A stretch of DNA of 43,052 nt from Oceaniglobus roseus (GCF_002869745.1 NZ_PNOS01000041.1:1-43052), one strand, 5' to 3'; positions 6,882 to 15,011 are shown, counted from the first letter of the stretch. Numbers and translations: made by a program. The notes: a model not told the origin generated them from the sequence alone.

Positions 6882-9350
6882 TCACCCGGCGGGCAGGAGG
6901 TTGGTGATGCCCACCGCCGCGCCGCGCGCCAGTTCGGGGTCCAGCGTCATCTGGATGTACTCGCCCCGCCGCCACAGCTCTCCGAGGTCGTCGTAGTGGC
7001 GCGACAGCGGGTGGCCGGACTGGCCGGTGGAGATGATGAAGACCGAGCTGTCGGGATCGGCGAAGTCGTAGACCCCGCGGTAGCCCGCGCCGTGGACGTT
7101 CAGGAACGGATTCGGTCCGGTGCCCTTGGTCAGCCCGCGCTGGAGCGTCTCGTCGCCGCCGCTTGTGGACTGGCGGATGTCGACGAACCACTTCAGGACC
7201 GGCGTGTCGCCCAGCACGGGGTGGTCGTGGGTCGCCTCGTGCGCATCGCCCCAGCGCAGGGATTCGAGCGCGGTGCCGTAGGTCTCCTTGATCCAGATCA
7301 GCGCCTCGTCCAGCGACTGGCGGGCGATGTCCTTGCAGGTCTCGACCGGGGCCGACTGGATCACGTCGCACCAGACGCCCGCGCCCTGCACGTTGCGGAA
7401 CACCCGCTCGATGAACACGGGATCGACATGGGTGAACTCCTCGGACAGCGGCCCCAGCTCGTCGCGGATCAGCCGGTCCTGCAGGGCGCGCATCCACGCG
7501 GCATAGATCAGCGGCTCGGGCAGATGTTCGTTCATCTCGCCATTCCAGTCGCCCAGCAGTTGCAGCGCCCGCTGGCGCAGGCGTTCCGGCGTGCCTTCGG
7601 GCGCGGGCTCGCCGGTGAACCACAGGTCGGCGGCGACCAGCGGCAGCAGCGCCCGGGCGGTGGGGCTGACGGTGTCGAGTTGCCCCTCGATGAAGCTTTC
7701 CCGCGTGTGCACCTCGCGGCTCTGCATCAGGCGGCGCCAGCGCAGGATCCGCTGGGTGTCGCCCCAGTCGAAAGAGACGTGGAGCGGGAAGGGCCGGTCT
7801 ACCGTCTTGTTGTTGGTGTTGCCGAGGATGCCGCCCACCGGGTTCACGAACTCGGGGTTCGAGGTGTAGGGCAGGCGGCCCTGCCAGCGGTTCTCGGGCA
7901 GCCAGCCCGGGGTCGGCATCCGCCCCTGGCTCTGGTGGTTGATGTCCCTGAGCGGCATCGCGCCGATGGTCTTCATCGCGATGCCCTCCGCATCGGCCAG
8001 CACCAGGTTCTGCGCGGGCGCGATGAAGTTCTCGCCCGCCGCCAGCCCCTCGGCCACGTTCTGCGAGCGCATCAGGTCCAGCGCGGCGGTCATCGAGGTG
8101 TCGTTGGGCGACAGCACCGTCCAGGCCAGCGCCGCGACGTGGCCGGGCGGGGTGATCGCGGCGATGTTGTAGTGGCTGCCGGGCAGGACGGGGCCATTGT
8201 CGGACCAGCGCAGCGTCAGGGTGATCGGCGCGGCGCCCTTGATCTTCAGGATCGAGGTGCGGGTCGTGAGCTTCTTGTAGCCTTCGGGCGTCAGCACCTC
8301 TTCCGGGTTGTCGGGGTTCAGCTTCTCGATATAGAGGTCCTGGTCGTCGACATAGGCGGAGGTGATCCCCCAGCCGAGCTTCGACGACCGCCCCAGCAGC
8401 ACCACGGGCATGCCCGGGATGGTGCCGCCGATCACACCGCCCGACTGCAGCTCCAGCCGCGCGAGATACCAGATCGTCGGTGCGGTGAAGCCGAGGTGCG
8501 GATCGTTGGCGAGCAGCGTGCCGCCCGAGGCCGAGCGCGAGGGCGCCGCCGCCCAGACGTTCGAAGCGCCCGCGAAGGCCGCGGGCTTGAACGGCGAGAG
8601 GGGGTCGTCCTCCACGGGGGGCATCGCGGCATAGCGCGGCAGCTCGGCATCGGGGAAGAGCGAGGCGTATTCCGGCAGCGCGGCGATGCCGTTGCCCGGC
8701 GCGTCCGGAAGGATGTCGCGCACCCGGTCGTCCTCGAGCAGCAGCGACACCCGCGCCCTGAGCACCTCGGAGGCGAGGTGCGAGGACAGCTGCAAGCCCA
8801 TCAGCTTGATGATGGCGAGGCTGTCGGCGGGCTGCCACGGCGCGATCTCGGGGGAGAACAGGAAGAACTCGGGCGCGCCGCGGCCGCGCGCGCCCGCGTT
8901 CACCTCCTTCAGCCAGGCGTTGACCCCGGCCGCATAGGCCCGGAGCGCCGCCTTCGTCTCGTCCGACTGCACCTCCAGCGACTGGACGGCGAGGTTGTAG
9001 ATGTCGAGGCGGCGCAGCAGGTCGTCGATCTTCACCGTCCGCTGGCCGAAGAGTTCCGACAGCCGCCCCTGGGCCGTGCGCCTCAGCATCGTCATCTGCC
9101 ACAGCCGGTCCTGAGCATGGGCGAAGCCGAGCCCGAAGTACACGTCCGCGTCGGTCTTGCCGAAGATGTGGGGGACGTCGGCGTTGTCCCGCACGATCTC
9201 GACCGGGGCGGTCAGCCCCTGGACCGTGAAATCGGCGTTGTAATCGGGGATCGAGCGGCTGGTGAACCAGTAGACCACCACCAGGGCCAGCAGCAGGAGC
9301 GCCATCAGGCCGGTGAAGAGGCGCAGCAGCCAGCGGAAGTAGAGAGCCAT
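6882..9350 (-). CDS. penicillin acylase family Ntn-hydrolase
   Basis: This 822-residue protein has an N-terminal membrane anchor or signal (residues 9-29) followed by the penicillin-acylase fold. Landmarks are VEIVRDNADVPHIFG near 50, the GLGFAHAQDRLWQM motif near 73, and GASNVWA with the predicted nucleophile Ser263. NDPHLGF and the TSAYVDDQDLY region follow. In the family the chain self-cleaves before that Ser, giving a heterodimer that hydrolyses amide bonds, for example of N-acyl-homoserine lactones or beta-lactam side chains, in the periplasm. The actual substrate cannot be read from sequence. It is divergent from the dehydrogenase gene at 9450 and lies 124 bp upstream of the kinase gene on the same strand. 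Length and motifs are normal for the family. Confidence 0.85.
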   Translation of the reverse strand: MALYFRWLLRLFTGLMALLLLALVVVYWFTSRSIPDYNADFTVQGLTAPVEIVRDNADVPHIFGKTDADVYFGLGFAHAQDRLWQMTMLRRTAQGRLSELFGQRTVKIDDLLRRLDIYNLAVQSLEVQSDETKAALRAYAAGVNAWLKEVNAGARGRGAPEFFLFSPEIAPWQPADSLAIIKLMGLQLSSHLASEVLRARVSLLLEDDRVRDILPDAPGNGIAALPEYASLFPDAELPRYAAMPPVEDDPLSPFKPAAFAGASNVWAAAPSRSASGGTLLANDPHLGFTAPTIWYLARLELQSGGVIGGTIPGMPVVLLGRSSKLGWGITSAYVDDQDLYIEKLNPDNPEEVLTPEGYKKLTTRTSILKIKGAAPITLTLRWSDNGPVLPGSHYNIAAITPPGHVAALAWTVLSPNDTSMTAALDLMRSQNVAEGLAAGENFIAPAQNLVLADAEGIAMKTIGAMPLRDINHQSQGRMPTPGWLPENRWQGRLPYTSNPEFVNPVGGILGNTNNKTVDRPFPLHVSFDWGDTQRILRWRRLMQSREVHTRESFIEGQLDTVSPTARALLPLVAADLWFTGEPAPEGTPERLRQRALQLLGDWNGEMNEHLPEPLIYAAWMRALQDRLIRDELGPLSEEFTHVDPVFIERVFRNVQGAGVWCDVIQSAPVETCKDIARQSLDEALIWIKETYGTALESLRWGDAHEATHDHPVLGDTPVLKWFVDIRQSTSGGDETLQRGLTKGTGPNPFLNVHGAGYRGVYDFADPDSSVFIISTGQSGHPLSRHYDDLGELWRRGEYIQMTLDPELARGAAVGITNLLPAG

Positions 9351-9449
9351 GGAACCTCGGGTCGGGCGGGTCCGCCCCGGCAGTTGACCCTGCGGAGCGT
9401 TTGTTTAGGTAGGGCGACAGGTAAGCGATTTGGAACGGGGAGGAAAGCG

Positions 9450-10322
9450 GTGGCGAAACTGGCATTTCTGGGAATGGGCGTCATGGGCGCGCCCATGGCG
9501 GGGCACCTGGCCAAGGCCGGCCACGACGTGACGGTCTATAACCGCACGACGGAGAAGGCGGAAGCCTGGGCCGCGAAGCACGGCGGCTCCCACGCCGCGA
9601 CCCCGCGGGAGGCCGCTGCCGGTGCCGCATTCGTGATGGCCTGCGTCGGCAACGACGACGACCTGCGCGCGGTCTGCCTGGGCGAGGACGGGGCCTTCGC
9701 GGGCATGGAGCCGGGCACCACCTTCGTCGACCACACCACCGTCTCGGCCGCCGTGACGCGCGAGCTCTACGCCGCCGCGAAGGAGAAGGGGATCGCCTTC
9801 GTCGACGCGCCGATCTCGGGCGGGCAGGCGGGGGCCGAGAACGGCCAGCTGTCGATCATGTGCGGCGGCGACGAGGACGCCTATGCGAAGGCCGAGCCGG
9901 TCATGGAGATCTACGCCAAGCTCTGCCGCCGGATCGGCGAGTCGGGCGCGGGCCAGACGACCAAGATGTGCAACCAGATCGCCATCGCGGGCCTCGTTCA
10001 GGGGCTGTCGGAGGCGCTGCATTTCGCCGAGAAGGCCGGGCTCGACGGACATGCGGTGGTCGAGGTGATCTCGCAGGGCGCGGCCGGGTCCTGGCAGATG
10101 GCGAACCGCTACGAGACGATGCTGGCCAACCACTTCGACCACGGCTTCGCGGTGAACTGGATGCGGAAGGACCTCGGGATCTGCCTTGCCACGGCGAACG
10201 AGAACGGCGCCTCGCTGCCGGTGACGGCGCTGGTCGACCAGTTCTACAAGGACGTCCAGAAGATGGGCGGCGGCCGGTGGGACACCTCGGCGCTGATCCA
10301 GCGGCTGCGCGACCGGGGCTGA
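9450..10322 (+). CDS. NAD(P)-dependent 3-hydroxyisobutyrate dehydrogenase-family oxidoreductase
   Basis: The gene encodes 290 residues with the canonical beta-hydroxyacid dehydrogenase layout. An N-terminal Rossmann motif FLGMGVMGAPMAGHL binds the cofactor, and YNRTTEK after the second strand has the Arg expected for NADP preference. The substrate signature is DAPISGGQAGAENGQLS near residues 113-129, and the catalytic Lys lies in GAGQTTKMCNQIA near 171. The helical C-terminal domain has NWMRKDLG. Likely substrates are small 3-hydroxy acids or semialdehydes (GLYR/tartronate semialdehyde/3-HIB type), and the exact one is not determinable. The GTG at 9450 is chosen because of the strong GGGGAGGAAAG just upstream and because the protein begins there with the Rossmann strand. 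Open frame further upstream is non-coding shadow of the acylase gene. It is monocistronic and followed by a repeat. Confidence 0.85.
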   Translation: MAKLAFLGMGVMGAPMAGHLAKAGHDVTVYNRTTEKAEAWAAKHGGSHAATPREAAAGAAFVMACVGNDDDLRAVCLGEDGAFAGMEPGTTFVDHTTVSAAVTRELYAAAKEKGIAFVDAPISGGQAGAENGQLSIMCGGDEDAYAKAEPVMEIYAKLCRRIGESGAGQTTKMCNQIAIAGLVQGLSEALHFAEKAGLDGHAVVEVISQGAAGSWQMANRYETMLANHFDHGFAVNWMRKDLGICLATANENGASLPVTALVDQFYKDVQKMGGGRWDTSALIQRLRDRG

Positions 10323-10369
10323 CTCCGGGCGTCCTGCCCGGCGGTCATCGCCAGGTGGCGGACCGGGCA

Positions 10370-10445
10370 GGGGGCATTCTGCCCCCACGGCGCTGCGCGC
10401 CTCCCCCTGAGGATATTTGGAAAGCAAAGATGGGGGTGCGGGGGG
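10370..10445. repeat. Rhodobacterales-type intergenic repeat element (single copy here)
   Basis: A perfect hairpin (GGGGGCA, loop TTC, TGCCCCC) is followed by a GC-rich linker and the sequence CCCCTGAGGATATTTGGAAA then GCAAAGATGGGG. From memory, variants of the CCCCGAGGATATTTGG motif preceded by a GGGGCTCTGCCCC-like hairpin are scattered through intergenic regions of many Rhodobacterales. Only one copy lies in this window, so repetition cannot be shown here. A second small hairpin (CCGGGC/GCCCGG, 10325-10341) lies just after the dehydrogenase stop and could act as its terminator. Confidence 0.45.
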
Positions 10446-10471
10446 GACTTCCGGGCTGTTCCGGCATGCAC

Positions 10472-10555
10472 TGGTGCGGGTGGTCGGACTCGAACCGACA
10501 CTCCTTGCGGAAAGGGTGTTTGAGACCCTCGCGTCTACCGTTCCGCCACACCCGC
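10472..10555 (-). tRNA. tRNA-Leu(CAA)
   Basis: The minus strand folds as a complete class II tRNA. The acceptor stem is GCGGGTG/CACCCGC, with discriminator A and an encoded CCA. The D-arm is GCGGAACGGTAGACGC. The anticodon stem AGGGT/ACCCT encloses the loop CTCAAAC, giving anticodon CAA (at 10520-10522 on the plus strand), which reads UUG. A 13-nt variable arm is closed by TCC/GGA. The T-arm is GTCGG-TTCGAGT-CCGAC. All stems pair perfectly. The gene stands alone between a repeat and the DUF1127-like gene. Confidence 0.97.
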
Positions 10556-10657
10556 ACGTGCCGTCTGCTGATAGGCCGGAGGACAGGGGGCGGTCAAGCG
10601 GTCAGGCGGTCGGAGCCCGGCGGGGTCGCGGCGGCCGTGTAGGGGTGGCGGAAACAC

Positions 10658-10690
10658 GAAACGGGCAGGCCGACCCGGCTTGCCCGTTTC
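10658..10690 (-). terminator. intrinsic terminator of the DUF1127-like gene
   Basis: A perfect 10-bp stem GAAACGGGCA/TGCCCGTTTC encloses a nested GCC-GGGTC-GGC hairpin. On the minus strand it ends in GTTTCGTGTTT. It lies 33 bp beyond the stop of the small gene at 10723. Confidence 0.65.
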
Positions 10691-10722
10691 AGGTCTGCTG
10701 CGGATCTTCGGTGTCGCCGGGC

Positions 10723-10887
10723 TCAGTAGCCATAGACGGCCCGGCGCGCGATCGTGTGGACATCGCCGCGGTAGATGTCGAGGTCGAGCGCGGTGTCGAG
10801 CGGCAGTTTCGACAGTTCCGCGACGGTGCGGTTGTAGGCGGCGCGCTTGGCGGCGGCGGAGCGGATGCTGTTGATCAGGGCCATCAT
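10723..10887 (-). CDS. DUF1127-like small protein
   Basis: The gene encodes a 54-residue basic protein. The C-terminal half (LDTALDLDIYRGDVHTIARRAVYG) has the spacing of the DUF1127/YjiS family, in which a short helix is followed by L-x-DI-x-R-x-D and a tyrosine near the end. DUF1127 proteins in Rhodobacter are small, Arg-rich and stress-induced, and some bind RNA. No function is claimed for this one. The frame is open to 10983, but MMALINS is preceded by AGAGGA at 5-8 nt spacing. Either of the two adjacent ATGs (10887 or 10884) is plausible. A terminator follows, and a palindrome lies 87 bp upstream. The gene is divergent from the PRC-barrel gene. Confidence 0.65.
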   Translation of the reverse strand: MMALINSIRSAAAKRAAYNRTVAELSKLPLDTALDLDIYRGDVHTIARRAVYGY

Positions 10888-10973
10888 CTTCGTCCTCTTC
10901 GGTGACCCGGGCCTCATTGCCCGTGCCCCAGAAATGACCCCGAAGGAGCGCCCGGACAACGCCCGGCTCGGTA

Positions 10974-10990
10974 ATGCTGCCATGCAGCAT
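10974..10990. promoter_or_regulatory. inverted repeat, possible operator in the DUF1127/PRC-barrel intergenic region
   Basis: ATGCTGC and GCAGCAT form a perfect 7-bp inverted repeat around CAT, in the 296-bp divergent region. It lies nearer the DUF1127-like gene. It could bind a dimeric regulator or form a small hairpin in the leader. No regulator is assigned. The rest of the intergenic region (10888-11183) shows no other gene. Confidence 0.35.
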
Positions 10991-11183
10991 GTGCAGGGGT
11001 CGCGGCCTCCGGCATCCTCTTGAAATGCGCGTGCGGCCCTGATCCGGCGGGAAGGTGGTGCGAATTTATATCCATCGAAAACAGCATGTTAGCGAAGTTT
11101 CCCAGGCGTCCGGGCAGAAAATCCCGGAACACTGCGGCGGCTGTCCTGTTGGTCCGGTAACCTGACAGACAAGGGAGACAGAC

Positions 11184-11816
11184 ATGAAACGCGCACTTGC
11201 AAGCACCCTCGCCCTCACCCTGGCCGCGACGGGCGCCTATGCCCAGAGCGACACCACCCAGAACCAGACCGACGGCACCGCGAAGGTCCAGGGCGACAGC
11301 ACCATGGCGGCGGACAACAACGCCACCATGCAGAACGACAGCAACATGACCGCCGACACCAACACCACCATGCAGAGCGGCGACGCGATGCAGGACAAGA
11401 CCATGTCGGCCGACAACAGCTCGGACATGCAGAACCGCGAGAACTGGGATGCGAACGACATGGCCTCGATGCAGGGCAAGCTGATCCGCACCCGCGACAT
11501 CACCGGCGGCAACATCTATACCGTGAACCCCGCCAATGACGAAGGCTGGGATCCGGCGCAGACCTACAACGGCGTCGGCGACGGCTGGAACAACATCGGC
11601 GAGATCGAGGACATCGTGTTGTCGAAGGACGGCCAGATGATCGGCATCGTCGGCGAGGTCGGCGGCTTCCTCGACATCGCGGACAAGCACGTGATGATCC
11701 CGGTGGACGACATCAGCCTCGTGGCCGTGGACGACCGCACCTATGCCTATGTCACGCGGCTGTCCGAGGAAGAGCTGGAGCAGCGCGAGGACGTCGACGA
11801 AGGCTACTGGAACTGA
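11184..11816 (+). CDS. secreted PRC-barrel domain protein with Met/Asn-rich linker
   Basis: This 210-residue protein has a clear signal peptide (cleavage expected after AYA, residue 20). A low-complexity stretch at about residues 22-96 is rich in Asp, Asn, Thr, Gln and Met, with a Met roughly every 6-10 residues and almost no basic residues. The C-terminal part (about 98-190) has the PRC-barrel pattern: GKLIRTRDI, then NNIGEIEDIVLSKDGQMIG, GEVGGFLDIADKHVMIP, and VDDISLV. PRC-barrel modules bind other proteins or small ligands, and periplasmic versions are common in alphaproteobacteria with unknown roles. The start has GGGAG upstream. A strong terminator follows 45 bp after the stop. A second, shorter member is encoded at 21489-21878. 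Confidence 0.8.
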   Translation: MKRALASTLALTLAATGAYAQSDTTQNQTDGTAKVQGDSTMAADNNATMQNDSNMTADTNTTMQSGDAMQDKTMSADNSSDMQNRENWDANDMASMQGKLIRTRDITGGNIYTVNPANDEGWDPAQTYNGVGDGWNNIGEIEDIVLSKDGQMIGIVGEVGGFLDIADKHVMIPVDDISLVAVDDRTYAYVTRLSEEELEQREDVDEGYWN

Positions 11817-11860
11817 ACGGTTCCAACCGATTTCGCCGGATGACTACCGGCGGACATGAC

Positions 11861-11896
11861 AAGGGCGCGGGGATCACCCCCCGCGCCCTTTCTTTT
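11861..11896 (+). terminator. intrinsic terminator between PRC-barrel gene and gap
   Basis: A perfect 12-bp stem AAGGGCGCGGGG/CCCCGCGCCCTT with a 6-nt loop is followed by TCTTTT on the plus strand. The leading AA gives a TT on the minus strand, so it may also serve the convergent gap gene. Confidence 0.85.
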
Positions 11897-11928
11897 GGTC
11901 CACGCGCAGCCGGTGCGCGGACCCGCGG

Positions 11929-12930
11929 TCAGATCAGCTTGCCCATCGCGACAGCCGTGTCGGCCATGCGGTTCGAGAAGCCCCATTCGTTGTCGTACCA
12001 GGTCAGGATCCGGCACATCGTGCCTTCCATCACCTTCGTCTGGTCGGTGTGGAAGATCGACGAATGCGGATCGTGGTTGAAATCCGACGACACCAGCTTC
12101 TCGTTGGTGTAGCCGAGGATGCCCTTCAGCCGCCCGTCCGCCGCGGTGCGGATCGCGTCGTTGATCTCTTCCACCGTGGTCGTCCGCGATGCCTCGAACA
12201 CCAGGTCGACGACCGACACGTTCGGCGTCGGCACCCGGATCGCCACGCCGTCGAGCTTGCCCTTCAGCTCGGGCAGGACCAGGCCCACGGCCTTCGCGGC
12301 CCCGGTCGAGGTCGGGATCATCGACAGCGCCGCGGCGCGGGCGCGGTAGAGATCCTTGTGCATCGTGTCGAGCGTCGGCTGGTCGCCGGTGTAGCTGTGG
12401 ATCGTGGTCATGAAGCCCTTGGTGATCCCGATCGCCTCGTTCAGCACCTGCGCGACCGGCGAGAGGCAGTTGGTGGTGCAGGAGGCGTTCGACACCACGA
12501 TGTCCTCGGCCGTCAGCACGCTGTCGTTCACGCCGAAGACGATGGTCTTGTCCGCGCCGTCGCCGGGGGCCGAGATCAGCACGCGCTTCGATCCGTTCTC
12601 CAGATGCGCCTGGCACTTCTCCTTGCTGGTGAAGATGCCGGTGCACTCCAGCACCACGTCGACGTCGCCCCACGGCAGGTCGGCGGGATTGCGGATCGCC
12701 GTCACCTGCATCGGGCCGCGGCCGACGTCGATGGTCGTCTCGGTCGTCGTCACTTCGGCCGGGAAGCGGCCGTGCACCGAATCGTAGCGCAGCAGGTGGG
12801 CGTTGGTCTCCACCGGCCCGAGGTCGTTGATCGCCACCACCTCGATGTCGGTCCGGCCGGATTCGATGATGCCGCGCAGCACGTTGCGCCCGATGCGCCC
12901 GAAGCCGTTGATCGCTACCTTGACTGTCAT
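11929..12930 (-). CDS. gap: glyceraldehyde-3-phosphate dehydrogenase, type I
   Basis: The gene encodes 333 residues, normal for the phosphorylating GAPDH tetramer. This enzyme oxidises glyceraldehyde 3-phosphate to 1,3-bisphosphoglycerate with NAD(P). The N-terminal GFGRIGRN dinucleotide motif, the active-site signature [12 protein letters not shown] with the catalytic Cys near residue 154, the general-base His in [10 protein letters not shown], and the C-terminal [12 protein letters not shown] are all present. An Asn follows the second Rossmann strand in AINDLG. The ATG at 12930 follows GGGAG at the usual distance and begins [12 protein letters not shown]. Open frame further upstream is not coding. 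A 46-codon membrane protein gene lies 139 bp upstream on the same strand and may be co-transcribed. Confidence 0.97.
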   Translation of the reverse strand: MTVKVAINGFGRIGRNVLRGIIESGRTDIEVVAINDLGPVETNAHLLRYDSVHGRFPAEVTTTETTIDVGRGPMQVTAIRNPADLPWGDVDVVLECTGIFTSKEKCQAHLENGSKRVLISAPGDGADKTIVFGVNDSVLTAEDIVVSNASCTTNCLSPVAQVLNEAIGITKGFMTTIHSYTGDQPTLDTMHKDLYRARAAALSMIPTSTGAAKAVGLVLPELKGKLDGVAIRVPTPNVSVVDLVFEASRTTTVEEINDAIRTAADGRLKGILGYTNEKLVSSDFNHDPHSSIFHTDQTKVMEGTMCRILTWYDNEWGFSNRMADTAVAMGKLI

Positions 12931-13069
12931 GGTGCGTAGTCTCCCTTGCCCTATGAGACGCGGGCGCGGCCCCCTGCCGCGCGGCCGGAGGGTCATGCCC
13001 CGGTCTGCGCCGTATTCCCGGCCAACATGAGAATTTCGCGGCAAAGGTCAACCGGAGAGCGCCCGGAGG

Positions 13070-13210
13070 TCAGCGCCAGAAGGCGACGTGCTGCACGAGG
13101 TCGGCGAAGCGGCGGGCGAGGAACAGCAGCCTGCCGCCGCCGGTGTAGAGGTCGAAGGCGACGAAGGCGCAGATCAGCAGGGCCAGGCCCAGGGCGATCC
13201 TGTTTGTCAT
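13070..13210 (-). CDS. 46-residue single-TM protein upstream of gap
   Basis: The sequence MTNRIALGLALLICAFVAFD, then LYTGGGRLLFLARR and a C-terminal end FWR, encodes one hydrophobic segment (about residues 5-20). A second amphipathic, aromatic and basic part follows. On the minus strand a purine-rich GAAGGAGC lies 8-9 nt before the ATG at 13210. The longer open frame above it is non-coding. It sits head-to-tail with gap. I recall similar tiny proteins ending in AFWR beside gap in Rhodobacterales, sometimes mislabelled as GAPDH, but I cannot verify this here. Function unknown. Confidence 0.6.
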   Translation of the reverse strand: MTNRIALGLALLICAFVAFDLYTGGGRLLFLARRFADLVQHVAFWR

Positions 13211-13357
13211 CTCCGCGCCGCTCCTTCCGCTGGCCGGGATCATGCCAGAGCCGGGGGCCGCGCGACAGCCCGTCCGCCGCCGCCCGCCGCAAAGCCCGAA
13301 GGCCGTTGCCTTTTCGCCGCCCCGGGTGCGATACCGGGAGCGAGAGGGGAGATCGGC

Positions 13358-13717
13358 ATGCGGGACCTCACGGCACTTCTGGGGCGCTGCCTGATCGCGG
13401 CGCTGTTCCTCGCCGGGGCGTTGCAGAAGGCCATGGATCCCGCGCCGGTGATGGGCCTTCTCGCCGATCATGGCCTGCCGACGGCGCTCGTCTGGCCTGC
13501 CCTCGTCTATAACGCGGCCGCGGGCCTTGCGCTGATCCTCGGCTGGCGGCTCGGGCCCGTGGCCCTGTCGGCGGCCCTCTATTGCATGTTCACGAGCTGG
13601 TTCCACTTCCTGCCCGCGGATCCCTGGCAGATGACGATCTTCGTCAAGAACTGGGCCATCGCGGGCGGTCTGCTGTGCCTGGCGGCGGGCGGCGGCGGCG
13701 GCTGGCGCATCCGCTGA
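13358..13717 (+). CDS. DoxX-like small membrane protein
   Basis: The gene encodes 119 residues with four predicted membrane segments. The DoxX family pattern is visible: an N-terminal GRCLIAALFLAGALQKAMDP (first TM followed by a short loop), a second TM with YNAAAGLALILGW, then CMFTSWFHFL and a C-terminal KNWAIAGGLLCLA. DoxX proteins are inner-membrane proteins linked in some bacteria to redox or oxidative-stress functions. The role here is unspecified. The ATG at 13358 follows GAGAGGGGAG. It is divergent from the 46-codon gene and 82 bp upstream of the sensor kinase. Confidence 0.75.
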   Translation: MRDLTALLGRCLIAALFLAGALQKAMDPAPVMGLLADHGLPTALVWPALVYNAAAGLALILGWRLGPVALSAALYCMFTSWFHFLPADPWQMTIFVKNWAIAGGLLCLAAGGGGGWRIR

Positions 13718-13799
13718 CCTCACCTTTTATCCTGCTTTATCCCCAGGCCGGATTGATCTATTGCGGGCCGTCACGCAGTTACCACGAGCCGACCTTTCG

Positions 13800-14888
13800 A
13801 TGACGATACCCAGTACCGGCGCACACGATCCCCGTCTCCGCGCCCTTGCCTCCTTCGACATCCTCGACACCGGCCCCGAGAAGGACTTCGACGACGTGGC
13901 CGAACTTGCCGCGGCGATCTGCGAGGCCCCGGTCGCGCTGATCTCGTTCGTGGCGGCCGACCGGCAGGTGTTCAAGTCGGCCATCGGCACCGACCTGCGC
14001 GGCACGCCGCTGGAACAGTCGATCTGCGCCCATGCGCTGCTGCACGACGACCTGCTCGAGGTGCCCGACACCCAGGCCGATCCGCGCACCCGGGGCAACC
14101 GGCTCTGCCAGGGCGAGGCGGCGATGCGCTTCTACGCCGGGGCGCAGCTGACCAGCAGCGAGGGGCACCGGCTTGGCACGCTCTGCGTGCTCGACCACCG
14201 GCCGCGGCGGCTGAGCGATCTCCAGAAGCACGCGCTGAAGGTGCTGGCCGAGCAGGTGATGAAGCAGCTCGAACTGCGTCGCGCGCTGAACCAGGCCGAG
14301 GTCCTGCGCCGCGAGGTCGACCACCGGGTGAAGAACTCGCTTCAGTCCGTCGCCGCGCTGACCCGCCTCCAGGCCCTGGCCAGCGAAAACCCCGAGGTGC
14401 GCGCGGCGTTGCAGGCCGCCGTCCAGCGCGTGCAGACCGTGGCGGCGCTGCACGAACAGCTTTACCGCACCGATGCGGGCGGACGGATCGACCTCGCCCG
14501 CTACCTCGAGATCGTCGCGGGCTCCATGGAGGGGGTGCGCCCGGCCCACGTGACGCTCGCCACCGACATCGCGCCGGTGACGCTCGATTCCCGGCAGGCG
14601 GCTGCGGTCGCGGTGATGCTGAACGAGTTCGCGCAGAACTCCTTCCGCCACGCCTTCCCCGAGGGGCGGAGCGGCACCGTCACGATCCTCGGTCGAACCG
14701 CGGAGGAGGGGCAGTACCGGCTGACGCTGATGGACGACGGCATCGGCTTCGTCCCCGGCGACACCCGCCCCGGCGGGCTGGGCCTGCGGGTGATCGAGGC
14801 CTCGGCGCAGCAGCTCGACGGAACGCTCCTGCACGACGATGCCGACGGAGGCGTGCGGCTGGAGCTGGTGTTCCCGGTCCAGGCCTGA
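13800..14888 (+). CDS. GAF-domain sensor histidine kinase of HisKA_2/HWE type
   Basis: The 362-residue soluble protein has an N-terminal GAF domain (about 15-155) with the typical SICAHAL, FYAGAQLTS and LGTLCVLD segments. A HisKA_2-type dimerisation helix carries the phospho-acceptor His175 in REVDHRVKNSLQ. The ATPase domain has N-box NEFAQNSFRHAF near 279, then DDGIGF and GGLGLRVIE. This kinase class usually phosphorylates single-domain or PhyR-type regulators of stress or light responses. No response regulator adjoins the gene, so it is an orphan. The ATG at 13800 places the GAF domain correctly. An in-frame TTG 39 nt upstream has no better ribosome site. Neither candidate has a strong Shine-Dalgarno sequence. 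Confidence 0.85.
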   Translation: MTIPSTGAHDPRLRALASFDILDTGPEKDFDDVAELAAAICEAPVALISFVAADRQVFKSAIGTDLRGTPLEQSICAHALLHDDLLEVPDTQADPRTRGNRLCQGEAAMRFYAGAQLTSSEGHRLGTLCVLDHRPRRLSDLQKHALKVLAEQVMKQLELRRALNQAEVLRREVDHRVKNSLQSVAALTRLQALASENPEVRAALQAAVQRVQTVAALHEQLYRTDAGGRIDLARYLEIVAGSMEGVRPAHVTLATDIAPVTLDSRQAAAVAVMLNEFAQNSFRHAFPEGRSGTVTILGRTAEEGQYRLTLMDDGIGFVPGDTRPGGLGLRVIEASAQQLDGTLLHDDADGGVRLELVFPVQA

Positions 14889-14930
14889 CGGGCGACGGAC
14901 AGCGCGACATCGCCATTGTGCGGGAGAGGG

Positions 14931-14960
14931 GTCCGGGGAGAGGGCATCCTCTCCCCGGAC
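14931..14960. terminator. strong hairpin after the GAF kinase gene
   Basis: A perfect 12-bp stem GTCCGGGGAGAG/CTCTCCCCGGAC with loop GGCATC lies 42 bp after the stop. It is in the convergent gap with tkt. There is no T-run, so termination may need Rho or the hairpin may protect the 3' end. Confidence 0.5.
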
Positions 14961-14981
14961 TTGCACCCGCGGGCGCGGCGG

Positions 14982-15004
14982 GCCGGCAGGAAGACCCTGC
15001 CGGC
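14982..15004 (-). terminator. hairpin just after tkt stop
   Basis: A 9-bp perfect stem GCCGGCAGG/CCTGCCGGC with a 5-nt loop begins 7 bp beyond the tkt stop on the minus strand. No U-run follows. Confidence 0.4.
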
Positions 15005-15011
15005 CGCGCTC

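Noticed and set aside
6837-9449. Open frame upstream of and in frame with the dehydrogenase
   Set aside because: The part before the GTG at 9450 is antisense to the penicillin acylase and shows no family similarity. A strong ribosome site marks GTG 9450.
10472-10555. tRNA-Leu as an integration site
   Set aside because: No integrase, direct repeat of the tRNA end, or foreign-looking block is seen on either side.
11040-11070. TGATCC followed by an AT-rich TTTATA, possible RpoE-type promoter for the PRC-barrel gene
   Set aside because: The -10 part does not match the Rhodobacter RpoE consensus well and the distance to the start codon is over 110 bp.
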